A DNA stretch of 64,000 nt from an uncultured Verrucomicrobiota bacterium (GTDB taxonomy: Bacteria; Verrucomicrobiota; Verrucomicrobiia; Verrucomicrobiales; DEV007), in contig CACIUL010000004.1 of assembly GCA_902589825.1 (NCBI GenBank), positions 42,152 through 106,151 on the forward strand, written 5' to 3'. The position numbers and the translations under genes are program-made. The notes below the pieces were generated by a model. That model worked only from the letters and a program-made list of their open reading frames with translations, was not told the origin of the DNA and did not search any database. Of the stretch, positions 46,373-57,516 are shown piece after piece; the stretch's first letter is position 1, and each line of letters opens with the position of its first letter.

Positions 46373-47437
46373 ATGTCACTTGAGGATATCCGCAAGAAGA
46401 TCGACAAGCTCGACAGCGAGTTGCTGCGCCTGCTCAATGAGCGCGCGGACCTCGTTCACCAGGTCGGGGAGATCAAGAAGAAGGACGGCCTTGAGATTTA
46501 TGCACCGGAGCGCGAGGAGAGTCTCCTGCAGTCCCTGGTGGCCAAGAGTGAGGGACGACTGCCTGAAAAATCGATCCGGGCCATTTACCGTGAGATCATG
46601 TCGGCGGCCCTGGCCCTTGAGGAAAACCTGAAGATTGCCTACCTGGGGCCGAAGGGCACATGGACGCACCAGGCTGCGGTCAATAAGTTCGGGCACAGTG
46701 TCAGCTACGCGGAGCAGGACAGCCTCTCCGATGTGTTTGACCAGGTTGCCCGGAAACAGGCGGATTACGGCGTGGTGCCGATCGAGAACTCGACGGAGGG
46801 GGCAGTCAATCACACGCTCGACATGTTTGCCGATTCGCCCCTGAAGATCTGCGCCCAGATCCTTTTGCCGATCGAGAACGCACTGATGGCCAATATCCCC
46901 CGAGAGGAGATCACCAAGCTCTATTCCCACCCGCAGGTCTTCGGCCAGTGCCGCGACTGGATCCATAAGCATTTTCCCGCCGCTGAACTCATTGAGGTTT
47001 CGAGCACGACCCGGGCGGCCGGCATCGTGACCAAGGAGCCCGGGGCGGCCGCCCTTGGCGGAAAGCTGGCGGCGACATTAAACGGCCTGACGATCCTAGA
47101 GGAGGCAATCCAGGACCGTGCCACCAACACCACCCGTTTTTTGGTTTTAAGCCACAATACCTGCCCCTCCACCGGCAATGACCGGACCTCGGTCATGTTC
47201 TCGGTGCGGGACAAACCCGGATCGCTCTTTGATGCGCTGCAGCCCTTCAATTCCTTCAAGATCAACATGAGCAAGATCGAGAGCCGGCCCTCAAAGAGGC
47301 GTGACTGGGAATACTACTTTTTTGTGGATATTGTCGGGCATTGCCAGGACCCGGAGCTCGCCGAGGCTCTTGGCAAGCTTGAGGCGCACTGCAGTTTCAT
47401 GAAGATTCTCGGCAGCTATCCGGACACGGAATGCTAA
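46373..47437 (+). CDS. pheA: Bifunctional chorismate mutase / prephenate dehydratase
   Basis: Makes phenylpyruvate from chorismate for phenylalanine synthesis. The 354-residue protein has a chorismate mutase domain (residues about 1-85, LEDIRKKIDKLDSELLRLLNERADLV), a prephenate dehydratase domain (about 90-265) with IAYLGPKGTWTHQAAVNKFG, GVVPIENSTEGAVNHTLDMF and the catalytic Thr region ATNTTRFLVL, and a C-terminal ACT domain (about 275-354, SVMFSVRDKPGSLFDALQPF and IESRPSKRRDWEYYFFVDIVGH). The ESRP motif is the phenylalanine-binding site, so feedback inhibition is expected. The gene follows scpB by 39 bp. Confidence 0.95.
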   Translation: MSLEDIRKKIDKLDSELLRLLNERADLVHQVGEIKKKDGLEIYAPEREESLLQSLVAKSEGRLPEKSIRAIYREIMSAALALEENLKIAYLGPKGTWTHQAAVNKFGHSVSYAEQDSLSDVFDQVARKQADYGVVPIENSTEGAVNHTLDMFADSPLKICAQILLPIENALMANIPREEITKLYSHPQVFGQCRDWIHKHFPAAELIEVSSTTRAAGIVTKEPGAAALGGKLAATLNGLTILEEAIQDRATNTTRFLVLSHNTCPSTGNDRTSVMFSVRDKPGSLFDALQPFNSFKINMSKIESRPSKRRDWEYYFFVDIVGHCQDPELAEALGKLEAHCSFMKILGSYPDTEC

Positions 47438-47494
47438 TGCTGACGGCTTGCTGAGCCATTGCCATGGAGCGCAATTTGCGGTTAAGCTTTGGGC

Positions 47495-48850
47495 ATGAAC
47501 AAGCTCACCAAGCTCATTGCCGTTTTCGCCCTGCTATTTAACCTGGCAGCCCTGTCAATCAAAGGAGCTGACATTGACGACCTGACATGGGAGATCCATG
47601 AGGATGATACCGTCAGCATTATCGATTGTAACCAAGATGCCACGGGAGAACTGGTTATTCCTAAAGTGATTGAGAGGAGGGTTGTGAAAAGAATTAATCA
47701 TAGTGCCTTTAAAGATTGCACCAGCCTGACAGCCATCATGATTCCGGATGGTGTGACCCGCATCGAGGGTAGCGCCTTCTGGGGGTGCAGTAGCCTGACG
47801 AGCATCACGATTCCAGTTAGTGTGACTAGCATCGGGAGTAGCGCCTTCCATGAATGCATCAGCCTGACGGGCATCACGATTCCTGATAGTGTGACCAGCA
47901 TCGATATGGCCGCTTTCTCTGGATGCACCAACCTGACAAGCGTCACGATTGGTGAAGGTGTTACTAGCATTGAGGATTTGGTCTTCAAAGGATGCAGCAG
48001 CCTAGCAAGCATTACGCTTGGTAATAGTGTGACCAGCATCGGGTCGTTTGCCTTCTGGGGGTGCAGTAGCCTGACGGGCATCACGATTCCTGATAGTGTG
48101 ACCAGCATTGGCAATTATGCCTTCTCCGGCTGCCGAAGCCTGACCGGCATCACGATTCCTGACAGTGTGACCAGCATTGGCAGTTATGCCTTCCGGAGCT
48201 GCACCAGCCTGACGAGTGTTGCGATTCCTGACAGTGTGACCAGCATTGGCAGTTATGCCTTTCGTGACTGTAGTGGGTTATCGGAAGTGACCTTTCTTGG
48301 AGATAAGCCAAGCTTTGGTCAGGGTGTCTTTGACGGGGTCAGTGCAGTGGTTCTGTATCCCTCCTTTGCCAGTGGCTATTCCAACCCCCTGGCCGGGTTA
48401 ATGGCTTACAAGGATGGCGATTATGACCCGGTTAACCATCATCACCAGAAAACCCAACTGGAGGTCTTAAAGCAGATCCGTGACAATGGCAGGGACGCGC
48501 AACAGAATACCCAGCTGGAAGTCTTAAAGCAGATCAGGGACCAACTGCAGACCCTCAATGCCAAGATGCTTGACCTGCAGGCATCCGTTGTAGAGAAGGA
48601 CGCGAAGATTGCGCAGCTTGAGCAGCGTCCCACCCTCGAGGAAGTGCAGGAAGGCAGGGAGGGCTCCGTGGTCCTTGAGGTGGATCCGGAGGGCGGCACG
48701 GTGACTCTCGGTCTAACCATCGAGCAGAGCGGCGACCTCATCGACTGGACCCCGATTGAGGGCGAGCTGACACGCACGATTCCGATTCCCGACGGCAAGA
48801 AATTCTACCGCTTTGCCCTGGATAAGGGAAAAAATCCCGATCAGGGCTAG
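47495..48850 (+). CDS. Exported BspA-type leucine-rich repeat protein (LRR_5)
   Basis: A 451-residue protein starting at ATG 47495 with a signal peptide (MNKLTKLIAVFALLFNLAALSIKGA). Residues about 60-265 contain eight 23-residue BspA-like LRRs (consensus C-x-S-L-T-x-I-x-I-P-D-S-V-T-S-I-G-x-x-A-F). Residues about 320-385 hold two near-identical LEVLKQIRD-containing segments and a coiled coil (LNAKMLDLQASVVEKDAKIAQLEQ). The C-terminus has DLIDWTP...KKFYRF, a pattern shared with the cytochrome at 5697. Such proteins are often surface-exposed binding proteins; the ligand is unknown. The repeat DNA is highly similar between copies, so copy number may vary. Confidence 0.85.
   Translation: MNKLTKLIAVFALLFNLAALSIKGADIDDLTWEIHEDDTVSIIDCNQDATGELVIPKVIERRVVKRINHSAFKDCTSLTAIMIPDGVTRIEGSAFWGCSSLTSITIPVSVTSIGSSAFHECISLTGITIPDSVTSIDMAAFSGCTNLTSVTIGEGVTSIEDLVFKGCSSLASITLGNSVTSIGSFAFWGCSSLTGITIPDSVTSIGNYAFSGCRSLTGITIPDSVTSIGSYAFRSCTSLTSVAIPDSVTSIGSYAFRDCSGLSEVTFLGDKPSFGQGVFDGVSAVVLYPSFASGYSNPLAGLMAYKDGDYDPVNHHHQKTQLEVLKQIRDNGRDAQQNTQLEVLKQIRDQLQTLNAKMLDLQASVVEKDAKIAQLEQRPTLEEVQEGREGSVVLEVDPEGGTVTLGLTIEQSGDLIDWTPIEGELTRTIPIPDGKKFYRFALDKGKNPDQG
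47702..48290 (+). repeat. 69-bp tandem repeats encoding LRR units
   Basis: About eight and a half direct copies of a 69-bp unit lie inside the LRR gene. Several blocks (for example cctgatagtgtgaccagcat, near 47882, 48087, 48159 and 48228) are nearly identical. The period equals 23 codons, so unequal crossing-over would change protein length without a frameshift. Confidence 0.85.
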
Positions 48851-49220
48851 CCTTTGCCTGCACACAGGAGTGGTCAGAGTGTCCAAAACGCCTTTTTTAG
48901 AGGTTTTTGATCTCTTTTCGGGTATTGGCACGTGAACTGCTATATTAATGTAAGTGGCTTACTGTAAGAATGCTACATGCCAAAACGTGCATTCCGGCGG
49001 GTTTTCCACTTGGTTTGTGGCTTAGCATGGATACAGTGAGCGCCCTTTTTGTTTTGTTGCAGCGACCTGCCCCCGGGGTGCTTGACCGGGCATTGTTCGT
49101 GCAGCCGGAAGGGGCTTGACGACCTTGTAAACCTTTAGAACCAGACCTGCTGAAAAGAACCTTTTTAATATCAATGATCCCGCCAGGCTTCCCTCCAGTG
49201 CCCCGGCCATAAAATGACAG
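48851..49220. other. 370-bp intergenic region upstream of gltB
   Basis: No gene is supported here. Minus-strand frames in this region continue as antisense of gltB and look non-coding. There is an AT-rich segment (48941-48952, tatattaatgta) with an extended -10-like TGCTATATT but no good -35, and a TTGACG at about 49116 with no good -10 at the right distance. It presumably holds the gltBD promoter and regulatory sites, which I cannot place. A weak hairpin with T-runs (48893-48920) could end the LRR transcript. Confidence 0.4.
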
Positions 49221-52200
49221 ATGAAGTATAAAGGATTGCCACCCAAACGCGGCCTCTACGACCCGGCCAATGAAAAGGACAGCTGTGGTGTTGGCTTTGT
49301 GGCCAACATGAAAGGTGAGCCGAGCCACAAGATTGTGCTCGATTCCCTCAAGATGCTTGTCAACATGGAGCATCGCGGTGGTTGTGGATGTGAGCCCAAT
49401 ACGGGTGATGGTGCCGGTATCCTTGTGGGCCTGCCCGAGGATTTCCTGCGCAAGGTTGCCCAGCAGGATCTTGGCGTGGAGTTGCCAGAGAAGGGGCGCT
49501 TCGGTGCCGGCCTTGTGTTCCTGCCCAGGATTGAGGAGGAGCGCAACAGGTGCATTGCGGCAGTGGAGGAGATTATTGCAGGGCAGGGACAGACCTGCCT
49601 GGGATGGCGGCAAGTCCCTGTGGAGACGGAAGGTGCCAATGTCGGACCCGCGGCAAGGGCGGCGGAACCCTGCATCATGCAGCTTTTTATTGGTGCTGCC
49701 GATGGTCTCCAGGGAGATGATTTCGAGCGACAGCTCTACATTATCCGCAAGCGGGCCAGTCATCAGTTGCGTTTTGACGAGGCTCTTGAGGAACGCCTGC
49801 TCTTTTACATCTGTAGCCTTTCGACCAAGGTGATGATCTACAAGGGCATGCTCAATACCGAGCAGGTGCTGAAGTATTTCAGTGACCTTGCCAATCCTGA
49901 CTTTGCCACGCACCTGGCGATGGTTCACTCCCGTTTTTCCACCAACACTTTTCCCAGTTGGGACCGTGCCCAGCCTTTCCGCTTCATGAGCCACAACGGC
50001 GAGATCAATACGCTGCGCGGTAATGTGAATGCCATGAGTTCACGGCAGGGAACCCTGCAAAGTGACCTGCTCGGTGATGATTTGCAGAAGCTTTACCCCG
50101 TCATGGAGCCGGAGTGCTCCGACTCAGGCAACTTTGACAATGCGCTGGAGTTTCTCCTCATGACCGGGCGCACCCTGCAGGAGGCGGTCTTGCTCATGGT
50201 GCCTGAAGCCTGGCAGAAGCATAAACAGATGGCGCAGGCCAAGCGTGATTTCTACGAGTATAATTCCTGCCTCATGGAGCCGTGGGACGGTCCCGCCTCC
50301 ATTGTCTTTACCGACGGCAAGTATATTGGAGCGGTATTGGATCGCAATGGCCTGCGGCCAAGCCGGTATTATGAAACACATGATGACTGCGTGATCATGG
50401 CCAGCGAGGTCGGCGTGATTCCCGTGGACCCGGCCAACGTGCGCTCCAAGGGGCGCCTGCAGCCCGGCAGGCTCTTCCTCGTGGATTTTGAACAGGGACG
50501 GATCGTGCCGGACGGGGAGATTAAGTCAGAGTTTTCCGAGCAGCGACCCTATGGCCAGTGGCTGGAGAACCAGCGAATTGACCTGGACGACATCGCGGCA
50601 GCCGGCGAGCCGGCAGGGCTGGATGAGGCAACCCTCCTGCAGCGTATGCAGGCATTCGGTTTTACCACCGAGACCATGCAGTTCATGCTGTTGCCCCTGG
50701 TTAATGAGAAGCGGGACCCGCTTGGCTCCATGGGCAATGATGCGGCCCTGGCCTGCCTGAGTGACAAGCCCCGCATGCTTTATGATTATTTCCGCCAGCT
50801 TTTTGCCCAGGTTACCAATCCCGCGATCGACTCAATTCGCGAGGAGGTGATCATGTCCCTTGAGTGTTACATCGGACCGGAGAAGAACCTGCTGGAGACC
50901 ACCGAGGAACACGCAAAGCGCCTGCGCCTGCCGCACCCCGTCCTCAGCAATGAGGAGTTGCATGCGCTCAAGGGGATGGATTACCGGGGATGGCGCTCCA
51001 GGGAGATAGACATTACTTTCCCAAAGGAGCAAGGCGTGGACGGTGTCAGGCAGACCCTGCAGCGCATTTGCAGTGAGGCCGAGCAGGCCATCAGGGACGG
51101 CTATAGCATTGCCGTGCTCAGTGATCGTGGTGTTTCCGCTGACCGTGTGCCGGTGAGCACCCTGATGGCGACTGGGGCCGTCCACCACTACCTGGTGAAA
51201 AATGCCCTGCGCACCCAGATCGGTCTGGTACTCGAGACCGGGGAGGCTCGCGAGGTCCATCACCACTGTTTGCTCGTGGGTTACGGGGCGGATGCCATCA
51301 ATCCATACATGGCCTTTGAGGCACTCTGGAAAGCCCGCCGGGAGGGCCTTTGTGATCCGGATGAATTTGGCGATGATCAATCCCTGGTGGGCGCCTATCG
51401 CAAGGGCGTGGCCAAGGGTATGCTCAAGGTGATGGCCAAGATGGGTATCTCGACACTGCACTCCTACAAGGGAGCGCAGATTTTTGAGGCGATCGGCCTG
51501 CAGGATGAGGTAATTGACCTGTGCTTTGTGGGCACGGCCAGCCGCGTGCAGGGGGTGAACCTTGATGAGCTGGCAGAGGAGATGTTGCGCCGTCACTCGC
51601 TGGGTTTTCCTCCCCGTGAGGAAGACATGATGGAGACACTGCCAAACCCGGGTGAGTTCCACTGGCGCGCGGATGGCGAGAAGCACATGTGGAACCCAAA
51701 CTCCATTGCCGCGCTGCAGACAGCCGCACGCACCAATAATTTTGACTCATACAGGGAGTTTTCCGACCACATCAACAATGACACCAAGGCCCGCTGCGCG
51801 TTGCGGGGGTTGATGGAGTTCAAGCAAGGGGTCAATGGCGGCCCGGTTCCCATTGAGGAAGTTGAGCCGGCTACTGAGATCGTGAAGCGTTTCTGCACCG
51901 GGGCAATGAGCTTTGGTTCCATTTCGGCGGAGGCGCATGAGGGACTGGCCATTGCCATGAACCGGCTGGGCGGCAAAAGCAACACCGGGGAGGGAGGTGA
52001 GGATCCCGAGCGGTTCCAGCCGATGCCCAACGGGGACTCGAAGCGTTCTGCGATCAAGCAGATTGCCTCAGGACGGTTCGGGGTCACCATCTGGTATCTC
52101 ACCAATGCTGATGAGCTGCAGATCAAGATTTCCCAGGGGGCAAAGCCCGGGGAAGGCGGCGAGCTGCCCGGGAAGAAGGTCGATGAGACCATCGCCCGCA

Positions 52201-53780
52201 TCAGGCATTCCACGCCCGGGGTCGGCCTGATCAGCCCGCCACCGCACCATGATATTTACTCCATTGAGGACTTGGCCCAGCTGATCCATGACCTGAAAAA
52301 CGCCAACCGTGCTGCACGGGTGAGCGTGAAGCTGGTTTCCGAGATGGGTGTCGGCACCATTGCCGCGGGCGTGACCAAGGCCAAGGCAGACCATATCCTC
52401 ATTTCCGGAGAGACTGGCGGCACCGGTGCCTCACCCCTCACCAGCATCAAGCATGCCGGCTTGCCCTGGGAGCTGGGCATTGCCGAGACCCACCAGACCC
52501 TTGTCCTCAATGACCTTCGTAGCCGTGTGGTACTGCAGACAGATGGTGGCCTGAAGACCGGGCGTGACGTGGTCATTGCCGCACTGCTTGGAGCCGAGGA
52601 GATGGGATTTTCCACCGCCCCACTCATCACCATGGGCTGCATCATGATGCGCAAGTGTCACCTGAATACCTGCCCGGTGGGGATTGCCACTCAGAACAAG
52701 GAGTTGCGCAAGAAATTCAACGGGTCGCCGGATTACGTGGTCAACTACCTGTTCATGGTGGCCGAGGAGGCGCGCCAGTTGATGGCGGAGCTGGGTTTCC
52801 GATCAATCAACGAGATGATCGGCCGCGTTGACGCGCTGGAGATGCAGAAGGCGATCGATCACTGGAAGGCCGATGGCATTGACCTCAGTTCGATCCTGAC
52901 ACCTGTTGAGAAGCCGCATGCCGATGCGGGTACCTACTGCACGCAGACTCAGGATCACGCCCTGGACCTAGCACTGGACATGAAGCTGCTCGAACTGGCA
53001 AAATCGGCACTGGAGAATGGCGAGGCGGTCGAGATTGAATTGCCGATCATCAACACGGACAGGACGGTGGGCACTATCCTCAGCAATGAGCTGGCAAAGT
53101 CGCACGGCGCGCAGCTCTTGCCTGATGACACAGTAAAGATCAAGTTTAACGGTTCCGCGGGCCAGAGCCTGGGTGCTTTCCTCGCCAAGGGGATCAGTAT
53201 TGAGCTTGAGGGTGATGCCAATGACTACGTGGGCAAGGGGCTTTCGGGCGGTCAATTGACCATCTATCCACCGAAGGTGTCCACATTCACCCCTGAGGAA
53301 AACATTTTGATCGGCAATGTCTGCCTTTATGGGGCCACTGGCGGCAAGGCCTTCTTCCGCGGTCGTGCAGCAGAGCGTTTCTGTGTGCGCAACAGTGGTG
53401 CGCATGCGGTCATTGAGGGAGTTGGTGATCACGGTTGTGAATACATGACCGGTGGTCGTGCGGTGATCCTCGGGCCGACTGGCCGCAACTTTGCTGCCGG
53501 GATGAGCGGTGGTGTGGCATATATCTGGGATCCGGAAAATGTGTTTCCTGCCAACTGCAACATGGAGATGGTGGAACTGGAGAAGGTTGAGGAGGCGGAT
53601 GACATTGCCGAGTTGCAGGGGCTCATTGAGGAGCATGCCCGGCGCACCGGATCCTCGGTTGCTACCCGGGTCCTGGACAACTGGAGCAGTGCCCTTGGCG
53701 AGTTTGTCAAGGTGATGCCCACCGACTACAAGCGCGTGTTGCTGGAGCGCAAGAAAAAGCAGGAGGAACTTGTTGCCTGA
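49221..53780 (+). CDS. gltB: Glutamate synthase large subunit
   Basis: Transfers the glutamine amide nitrogen to 2-oxoglutarate. The 1519-residue protein has an N-terminal class II amidotransferase domain whose nucleophile is Cys22 ([13 protein letters not shown]; the first 21 residues are probably a propeptide). It then has the central and FMN-binding domains ([39 protein letters not shown] in part, core [10 protein letters not shown]), the [21 protein letters not shown] segment, [18 protein letters not shown], the 3Fe-4S cysteines in [21 protein letters not shown], and the C-terminal beta-helix ([29 protein letters not shown]). Its length is typical. gltD follows 36 bp later. Confidence 0.97.
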   Translation: MKYKGLPPKRGLYDPANEKDSCGVGFVANMKGEPSHKIVLDSLKMLVNMEHRGGCGCEPNTGDGAGILVGLPEDFLRKVAQQDLGVELPEKGRFGAGLVFLPRIEEERNRCIAAVEEIIAGQGQTCLGWRQVPVETEGANVGPAARAAEPCIMQLFIGAADGLQGDDFERQLYIIRKRASHQLRFDEALEERLLFYICSLSTKVMIYKGMLNTEQVLKYFSDLANPDFATHLAMVHSRFSTNTFPSWDRAQPFRFMSHNGEINTLRGNVNAMSSRQGTLQSDLLGDDLQKLYPVMEPECSDSGNFDNALEFLLMTGRTLQEAVLLMVPEAWQKHKQMAQAKRDFYEYNSCLMEPWDGPASIVFTDGKYIGAVLDRNGLRPSRYYETHDDCVIMASEVGVIPVDPANVRSKGRLQPGRLFLVDFEQGRIVPDGEIKSEFSEQRPYGQWLENQRIDLDDIAAAGEPAGLDEATLLQRMQAFGFTTETMQFMLLPLVNEKRDPLGSMGNDAALACLSDKPRMLYDYFRQLFAQVTNPAIDSIREEVIMSLECYIGPEKNLLETTEEHAKRLRLPHPVLSNEELHALKGMDYRGWRSREIDITFPKEQGVDGVRQTLQRICSEAEQAIRDGYSIAVLSDRGVSADRVPVSTLMATGAVHHYLVKNALRTQIGLVLETGEAREVHHHCLLVGYGADAINPYMAFEALWKARREGLCDPDEFGDDQSLVGAYRKGVAKGMLKVMAKMGISTLHSYKGAQIFEAIGLQDEVIDLCFVGTASRVQGVNLDELAEEMLRRHSLGFPPREEDMMETLPNPGEFHWRADGEKHMWNPNSIAALQTAARTNNFDSYREFSDHINNDTKARCALRGLMEFKQGVNGGPVPIEEVEPATEIVKRFCTGAMSFGSISAEAHEGLAIAMNRLGGKSNTGEGGEDPERFQPMPNGDSKRSAIKQIASGRFGVTIWYLTNADELQIKISQGAKPGEGGELPGKKVDETIARIRHSTPGVGLISPPPHHDIYSIEDLAQLIHDLKNANRAARVSVKLVSEMGVGTIAAGVTKAKADHILISGETGGTGASPLTSIKHAGLPWELGIAETHQTLVLNDLRSRVVLQTDGGLKTGRDVVIAALLGAEEMGFSTAPLITMGCIMMRKCHLNTCPVGIATQNKELRKKFNGSPDYVVNYLFMVAEEARQLMAELGFRSINEMIGRVDALEMQKAIDHWKADGIDLSSILTPVEKPHADAGTYCTQTQDHALDLALDMKLLELAKSALENGEAVEIELPIINTDRTVGTILSNELAKSHGAQLLPDDTVKIKFNGSAGQSLGAFLAKGISIELEGDANDYVGKGLSGGQLTIYPPKVSTFTPEENILIGNVCLYGATGGKAFFRGRAAERFCVRNSGAHAVIEGVGDHGCEYMTGGRAVILGPTGRNFAAGMSGGVAYIWDPENVFPANCNMEMVELEKVEEADDIAELQGLIEEHARRTGSSVATRVLDNWSSALGEFVKVMPTDYKRVLLERKKKQEELVA

Positions 53781-53816
53781 CACTGGCAGTGAAGAACCAG
53801 AAAGGATTTTTTCAAG

Positions 53817-55400
53817 ATGGGTAAACCAACCGGATTCATGGAGTTTGAGAGGGAGGCGGTGCCATACCGTGATCCACTCGAGCGATTAAACGATTACAAG
53901 GAAATTAATACCAATCCCGATGAGGCACACCTGCAGACACAGGGTGCGCGCTGCATGGATTGCGGTGTGCCCTTCTGCCAATCCGGGAACGGCTGCCCGA
54001 TTGACAACCTGATTCCCGAGTGGAACCACCTCGTCTACCAGAAGCGCTGGAAGGAAGCCATTGACCGCCTGCACAAGACCAACAACTTCCCGGAGTTCAC
54101 CGGCCGGGTCTGCCCGGCCCCCTGCGAGGGATCCTGTGTGCTTGGCATCACCAACCCGCCGGTTACCATCAAGAATATCGAGAACACGATCATTGACCGG
54201 GCATTTGCCGAGGGCTGGGTGACGGCTTCCGAGCCGGGCGAGCGGACCGGTAAGAAAGTTGCCATTGTGGGCTCAGGTCCGGCCGGGCTTGCCGCCGCCG
54301 ACCAGCTCAACAAGGTGGGGCATGAGGTGACTGTTTTCGAGCGCGCCGACCGGATCGGCGGGCTGCTCATGTATGGTATCCCCAACATGAAACTCGACAA
54401 GGATGTCGTTGAGCGCCGTGTGGACCTGATGCGCAAGGGAGGGGTGAAGTTTGTCACCTGTGCGCACGTGGGTCGCAAGGAGGATTTTGTTCCGGGCCAC
54501 ATGACGCAGATCATGGAGGAGAGGGGATGTGAGGTGCAATACATTGACCCGAAGGATTTGTTGAAGGAGCACGACGTGTTGCTGATGGCCACAGGTGCGA
54601 CCAAGCCGTTTGACCCGACCGGGCGCAATCCCGGGCGCGGGCTCAATGGGATCCAGTTCGCGATGGATTTCCTGACGCGCAACACCAAGAGCCTGCTGGA
54701 CTCCAATCTTGAGGACGACGCATACACCTCAGCGAAGGGAAAGGACGTGATCGTTATAGGCGGGGGTGACACCGGCGCCGATTGTATTGGCACCTCATTG
54801 CGCCACGGGTGTCATTCCGTGATTAACTTTGAGCTCCTGGACAAGCCGCCACTGGAGCGTGCTGACAATAATCCTTGGCCACAATGGCCGCGCATCTACC
54901 GCCTTGATTATTCGCATGCGGAGAACAAGGCGAAGCACGGTAATGACCCGCGCACCTACCATATCCTTGCCAAGGAATTCGTGGATGACGGCAACGGCAA
55001 CCTTAAGGGCGTTCAAACCGTTGAGGTGGACTGGTCAAAGCCTGTCGAGGGTGGTGCTCCCTTCAGCGAGGTCGAGGGCTCGGAAAAGCTATGGCCTGCC
55101 GACCTTGTGCTGCTGGCCACCGGTTTTGTCGGCCCGGAGCTCGAGGTGGGCGAGATGCTTGGGCTGGAGACCCAGAACCCGCGTGGTAACTGGCAGACCT
55201 TTACCGGGGAGCACGGCGAGTTTACCACCAACGTGGAAGGTGTCTTTGTTGCCGGCGACTGCCGGCGAGGCCAGTCCCTCGTGGTATGGGCCATCAATGA
55301 GGGGCGTGGTGCTGCGCGTGCCATTGATGAATACCTTATGGGATCAAGCCTCCTGCCTGCGCCGGGCATTACACAGGGGGGTGTCCCGGTTGGCGGCTGA
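53817..55400 (+). CDS. gltD: Glutamate synthase small subunit
   Basis: Supplies electrons from NADPH to GltB. The 527-residue protein has an N-terminal Fe-S domain ([26 protein letters not shown] and [12 protein letters not shown], residues about 45-110), an FAD Rossmann motif ([17 protein letters not shown], about 149-165), an NADPH motif ([21 protein letters not shown], about 312-331), and a C-terminal [18 protein letters not shown] with FAD-binding Gly-Asp. It is slightly longer than usual (about 480) because of an inserted segment around residues 200-260 and a C-terminal extension. It forms an operon with gltB. Confidence 0.96.
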   Translation: MGKPTGFMEFEREAVPYRDPLERLNDYKEINTNPDEAHLQTQGARCMDCGVPFCQSGNGCPIDNLIPEWNHLVYQKRWKEAIDRLHKTNNFPEFTGRVCPAPCEGSCVLGITNPPVTIKNIENTIIDRAFAEGWVTASEPGERTGKKVAIVGSGPAGLAAADQLNKVGHEVTVFERADRIGGLLMYGIPNMKLDKDVVERRVDLMRKGGVKFVTCAHVGRKEDFVPGHMTQIMEERGCEVQYIDPKDLLKEHDVLLMATGATKPFDPTGRNPGRGLNGIQFAMDFLTRNTKSLLDSNLEDDAYTSAKGKDVIVIGGGDTGADCIGTSLRHGCHSVINFELLDKPPLERADNNPWPQWPRIYRLDYSHAENKAKHGNDPRTYHILAKEFVDDGNGNLKGVQTVEVDWSKPVEGGAPFSEVEGSEKLWPADLVLLATGFVGPELEVGEMLGLETQNPRGNWQTFTGEHGEFTTNVEGVFVAGDCRRGQSLVVWAINEGRGAARAIDEYLMGSSLLPAPGITQGGVPVGG

Positions 55401-55472
55401 ACATTGGGCAGCAGGCGGCCCGTCCTGTTGACCATGGACGGCACCGGGTTGTCGAGGTAATGTCCATTCATT

Positions 55473-56027
55473 GTGCCGGAGATTTTGACCAACAGTCCCT
55501 GTCCGCTGTTGCCTGCAATTACCCGTCCGGTGTGTGCCGCTGATTCGCGGGCACTGGGCAGGGAGCGCGGTGAGGCTTTCTACAGGCTTTGCCTCGAATA
55601 TGCCCAGACCAAGTGGATGGCGGGCCTGCCGGCGCAGTCGTTATTGCAGCTGAACCGGGCAATGTCCGCCCGGCTCCGTGGAGATGAGCCATCATTAGAA
55701 GAATATCCCATTCCTTACGGGGCGGTTGCATGGATGCTGACGGCTCGGCCAGACCGCAAGGGGCAGTTTCTCGCCAACCCGCGCCGTCACTGGCAGCACT
55801 ACGCCACGCGCATGTCCGGTCCCCGGTCCGAATTGCGTAGCTGGCGTGCCTGGGCCTGTTACGCGATTGCCTCAAGGATCCTGCCCCACCCGGATTTTCC
55901 CCATGATGTGGAGCAGGTGGCAAAAGAGTCGCTGATAATGCCCCAAGAGCAGGAAATTGCCGCTATGCTGGCTGATCTCGGGTTGAGCGGTGAGGCTCGG
56001 TTGTGGCTTCAGATCCTTGAAAAATAA
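55473..56027 (+). CDS. Conserved hypothetical protein, helical
   Basis: A 184-residue protein with GTG start 55473; I do not recognise it. It is rich in helices and aromatic residues ([45 protein letters not shown] in part, core [16 protein letters not shown]), with a middle [21 protein letters not shown] and [22 protein letters not shown]. There is no signal peptide or membrane segment. It lies 72 bp after gltD and about 100 bp before xylA on the same strand. The codon pattern is consistent with a real gene. Confidence 0.65.
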   Translation: MPEILTNSPCPLLPAITRPVCAADSRALGRERGEAFYRLCLEYAQTKWMAGLPAQSLLQLNRAMSARLRGDEPSLEEYPIPYGAVAWMLTARPDRKGQFLANPRRHWQHYATRMSGPRSELRSWRAWACYAIASRILPHPDFPHDVEQVAKESLIMPQEQEIAAMLADLGLSGEARLWLQILEK

Positions 56028-56131
56028 GGGTTTACAGCCATTGCGGGGCAGATCCTCGGGCAGGATATCCGGCAGGGTTGCTGCGCTTCCTCCTTGACGC
56101 TGATCGCCGGGCGGGGAATGATCACGATCCA

Positions 56132-57445
56132 ATGTCATCCGAAGCATTTCCAGATATAAAGAAAATCCAATACGAAGGGCCGGACTCGAAGAACCCCCTT
56201 GCATTCAAGTACTACAACGCGGAGGAGAGTGTGGGAGGCAAGGCGATGAAGGATCACCTGCGCTTTTCCATTGCCTACTGGCATGCCATGCGCAACCCGC
56301 TTGCTGATCCCTTTGGTGGCGGGACTGCGCAACGTCCTTGGGATGACGGCACGGACTCGATTGCAAACGCACAGAACCGTGCACGGGTGGCTTTTGAGTT
56401 CATGGAAAAGCTCGGTGTCGAGTTCTATTGCTTCCATGACCGTGACGTGGCTCCTGAGATGGGCAACCTGCAGGAGTCCAATGACGCACTGGATGCCGTG
56501 GCCGACGTGCTCCTTGAGGAACAGCAGCGCACCGGTATAAAGCTGTTGTGGGGAACAGCCTGCCTGTTCGCCCACTTCCGCTACAACCAGGGGGCTGCGA
56601 CCAGTCCCAATGCTGACGTGTTTGCCTATGCTGCCGCCCAGGTGAAGAAGGCAATGGAGGTTACCCACCGCCTTGGCGGCACCGGTTACACCTTCTGGGG
56701 AGGACGTGAAGGTTACTCTACTCTCTGGAATACGGACCTTAAGCGTGAGCTTGATCACCTGGCGCGCTTCCTGCACATGGCTGTTGACCACAAGAAGAAG
56801 ATCGGCTTCGAGGGGCAGTTCTATATTGAGCCCAAGCCGAGGGAGCCCTCTACCCACCAGTATGACTCTGATGCGGCTGCCTGTCTCAACTTCCTGCGTG
56901 AGCATGACCTGATGGATCACCTGAAACTCAACCTCGAGACCAACCACGCCACCCTTGCCGGGCACACGATGATGCATGAGATGCGCGTGGCGGCAGCTGC
57001 GGGGGCCCTTGGCTCGGTGGATGCCAATACCGGCGATGAGCTGATCGGTTGGGATACCGACCAGTTCCCGACCGATATTTACCTGACATCACAGATTATG
57101 CTGGAAGTGCTCGGTATGGGGGGATTCACTACCGGTGGACTCAACTTTGATGCCAAGTGCCGCAGGGAAAGCTTTGAGCCGGTTGACCTTTTCCATGCTC
57201 ATATTGGTGGCATGGACGCCTTTGCCCGGGGACTCAAGATAGCACATGCCATTGTCGAGGATGGAAGGCTTGCTGATTTTGTTGGCGAGCGTTATTCCGG
57301 ATTTGACTCAGGTATCGGGGCCAAGATCGAGTCCGGGGAGGTTGGCTTTGATGAGCTTGAGGCCCATACCCATGCCAATGGGGAGCCTGGCCTGGCCAGT
57401 GGTCGACAGGAGATGCTCGAGAACCTGATTAACGAGTTCATCTAG
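56132..57445 (+). CDS. xylA: Xylose isomerase
   Basis: Interconverts D-xylose and D-xylulose. The start at ATG 56132 ([17 protein letters not shown]) gives 437 residues, the length of class II xylose isomerases. The catalytic His and Asp are in [15 protein letters not shown] (residues about 98-112). Metal ligands follow in [22 protein letters not shown] (core [15 protein letters not shown], about 225-239) and [17 protein letters not shown] (about 262-278). [20 protein letters not shown] carries further ligands. No xylulokinase or transporter is adjacent, so it may serve general pentose use. Confidence 0.95.
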   Translation: MSSEAFPDIKKIQYEGPDSKNPLAFKYYNAEESVGGKAMKDHLRFSIAYWHAMRNPLADPFGGGTAQRPWDDGTDSIANAQNRARVAFEFMEKLGVEFYCFHDRDVAPEMGNLQESNDALDAVADVLLEEQQRTGIKLLWGTACLFAHFRYNQGAATSPNADVFAYAAAQVKKAMEVTHRLGGTGYTFWGGREGYSTLWNTDLKRELDHLARFLHMAVDHKKKIGFEGQFYIEPKPREPSTHQYDSDAAACLNFLREHDLMDHLKLNLETNHATLAGHTMMHEMRVAAAAGALGSVDANTGDELIGWDTDQFPTDIYLTSQIMLEVLGMGGFTTGGLNFDAKCRRESFEPVDLFHAHIGGMDAFARGLKIAHAIVEDGRLADFVGERYSGFDSGIGAKIESGEVGFDELEAHTHANGEPGLASGRQEMLENLINEFI

Positions 57446-57516
57446 AATCGGCCTGCGTTTTTTTGCGTTGGCAGGTTGGTGAGGTTTCATCGCGTTCGCG
57501 ACGAAAGAGAAAGACA

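Noticed and set aside
47700..48290. Regularly spaced repeats that could suggest a CRISPR array
   Set aside because: The period is 69 bp with no unique spacers, and the repeats encode leucine-rich units in a single open frame.
48945..49994. 349-codon minus-strand frame over the gltB start and intergenic region
   Set aside because: Most of it lies opposite the conserved gltB amidotransferase domain and the translation looks random, so it is an antisense shadow.
52968..53783. Minus-strand frame of 271 codons
   Set aside because: It lies opposite the GltB C-terminal domain and has no recognizable features.
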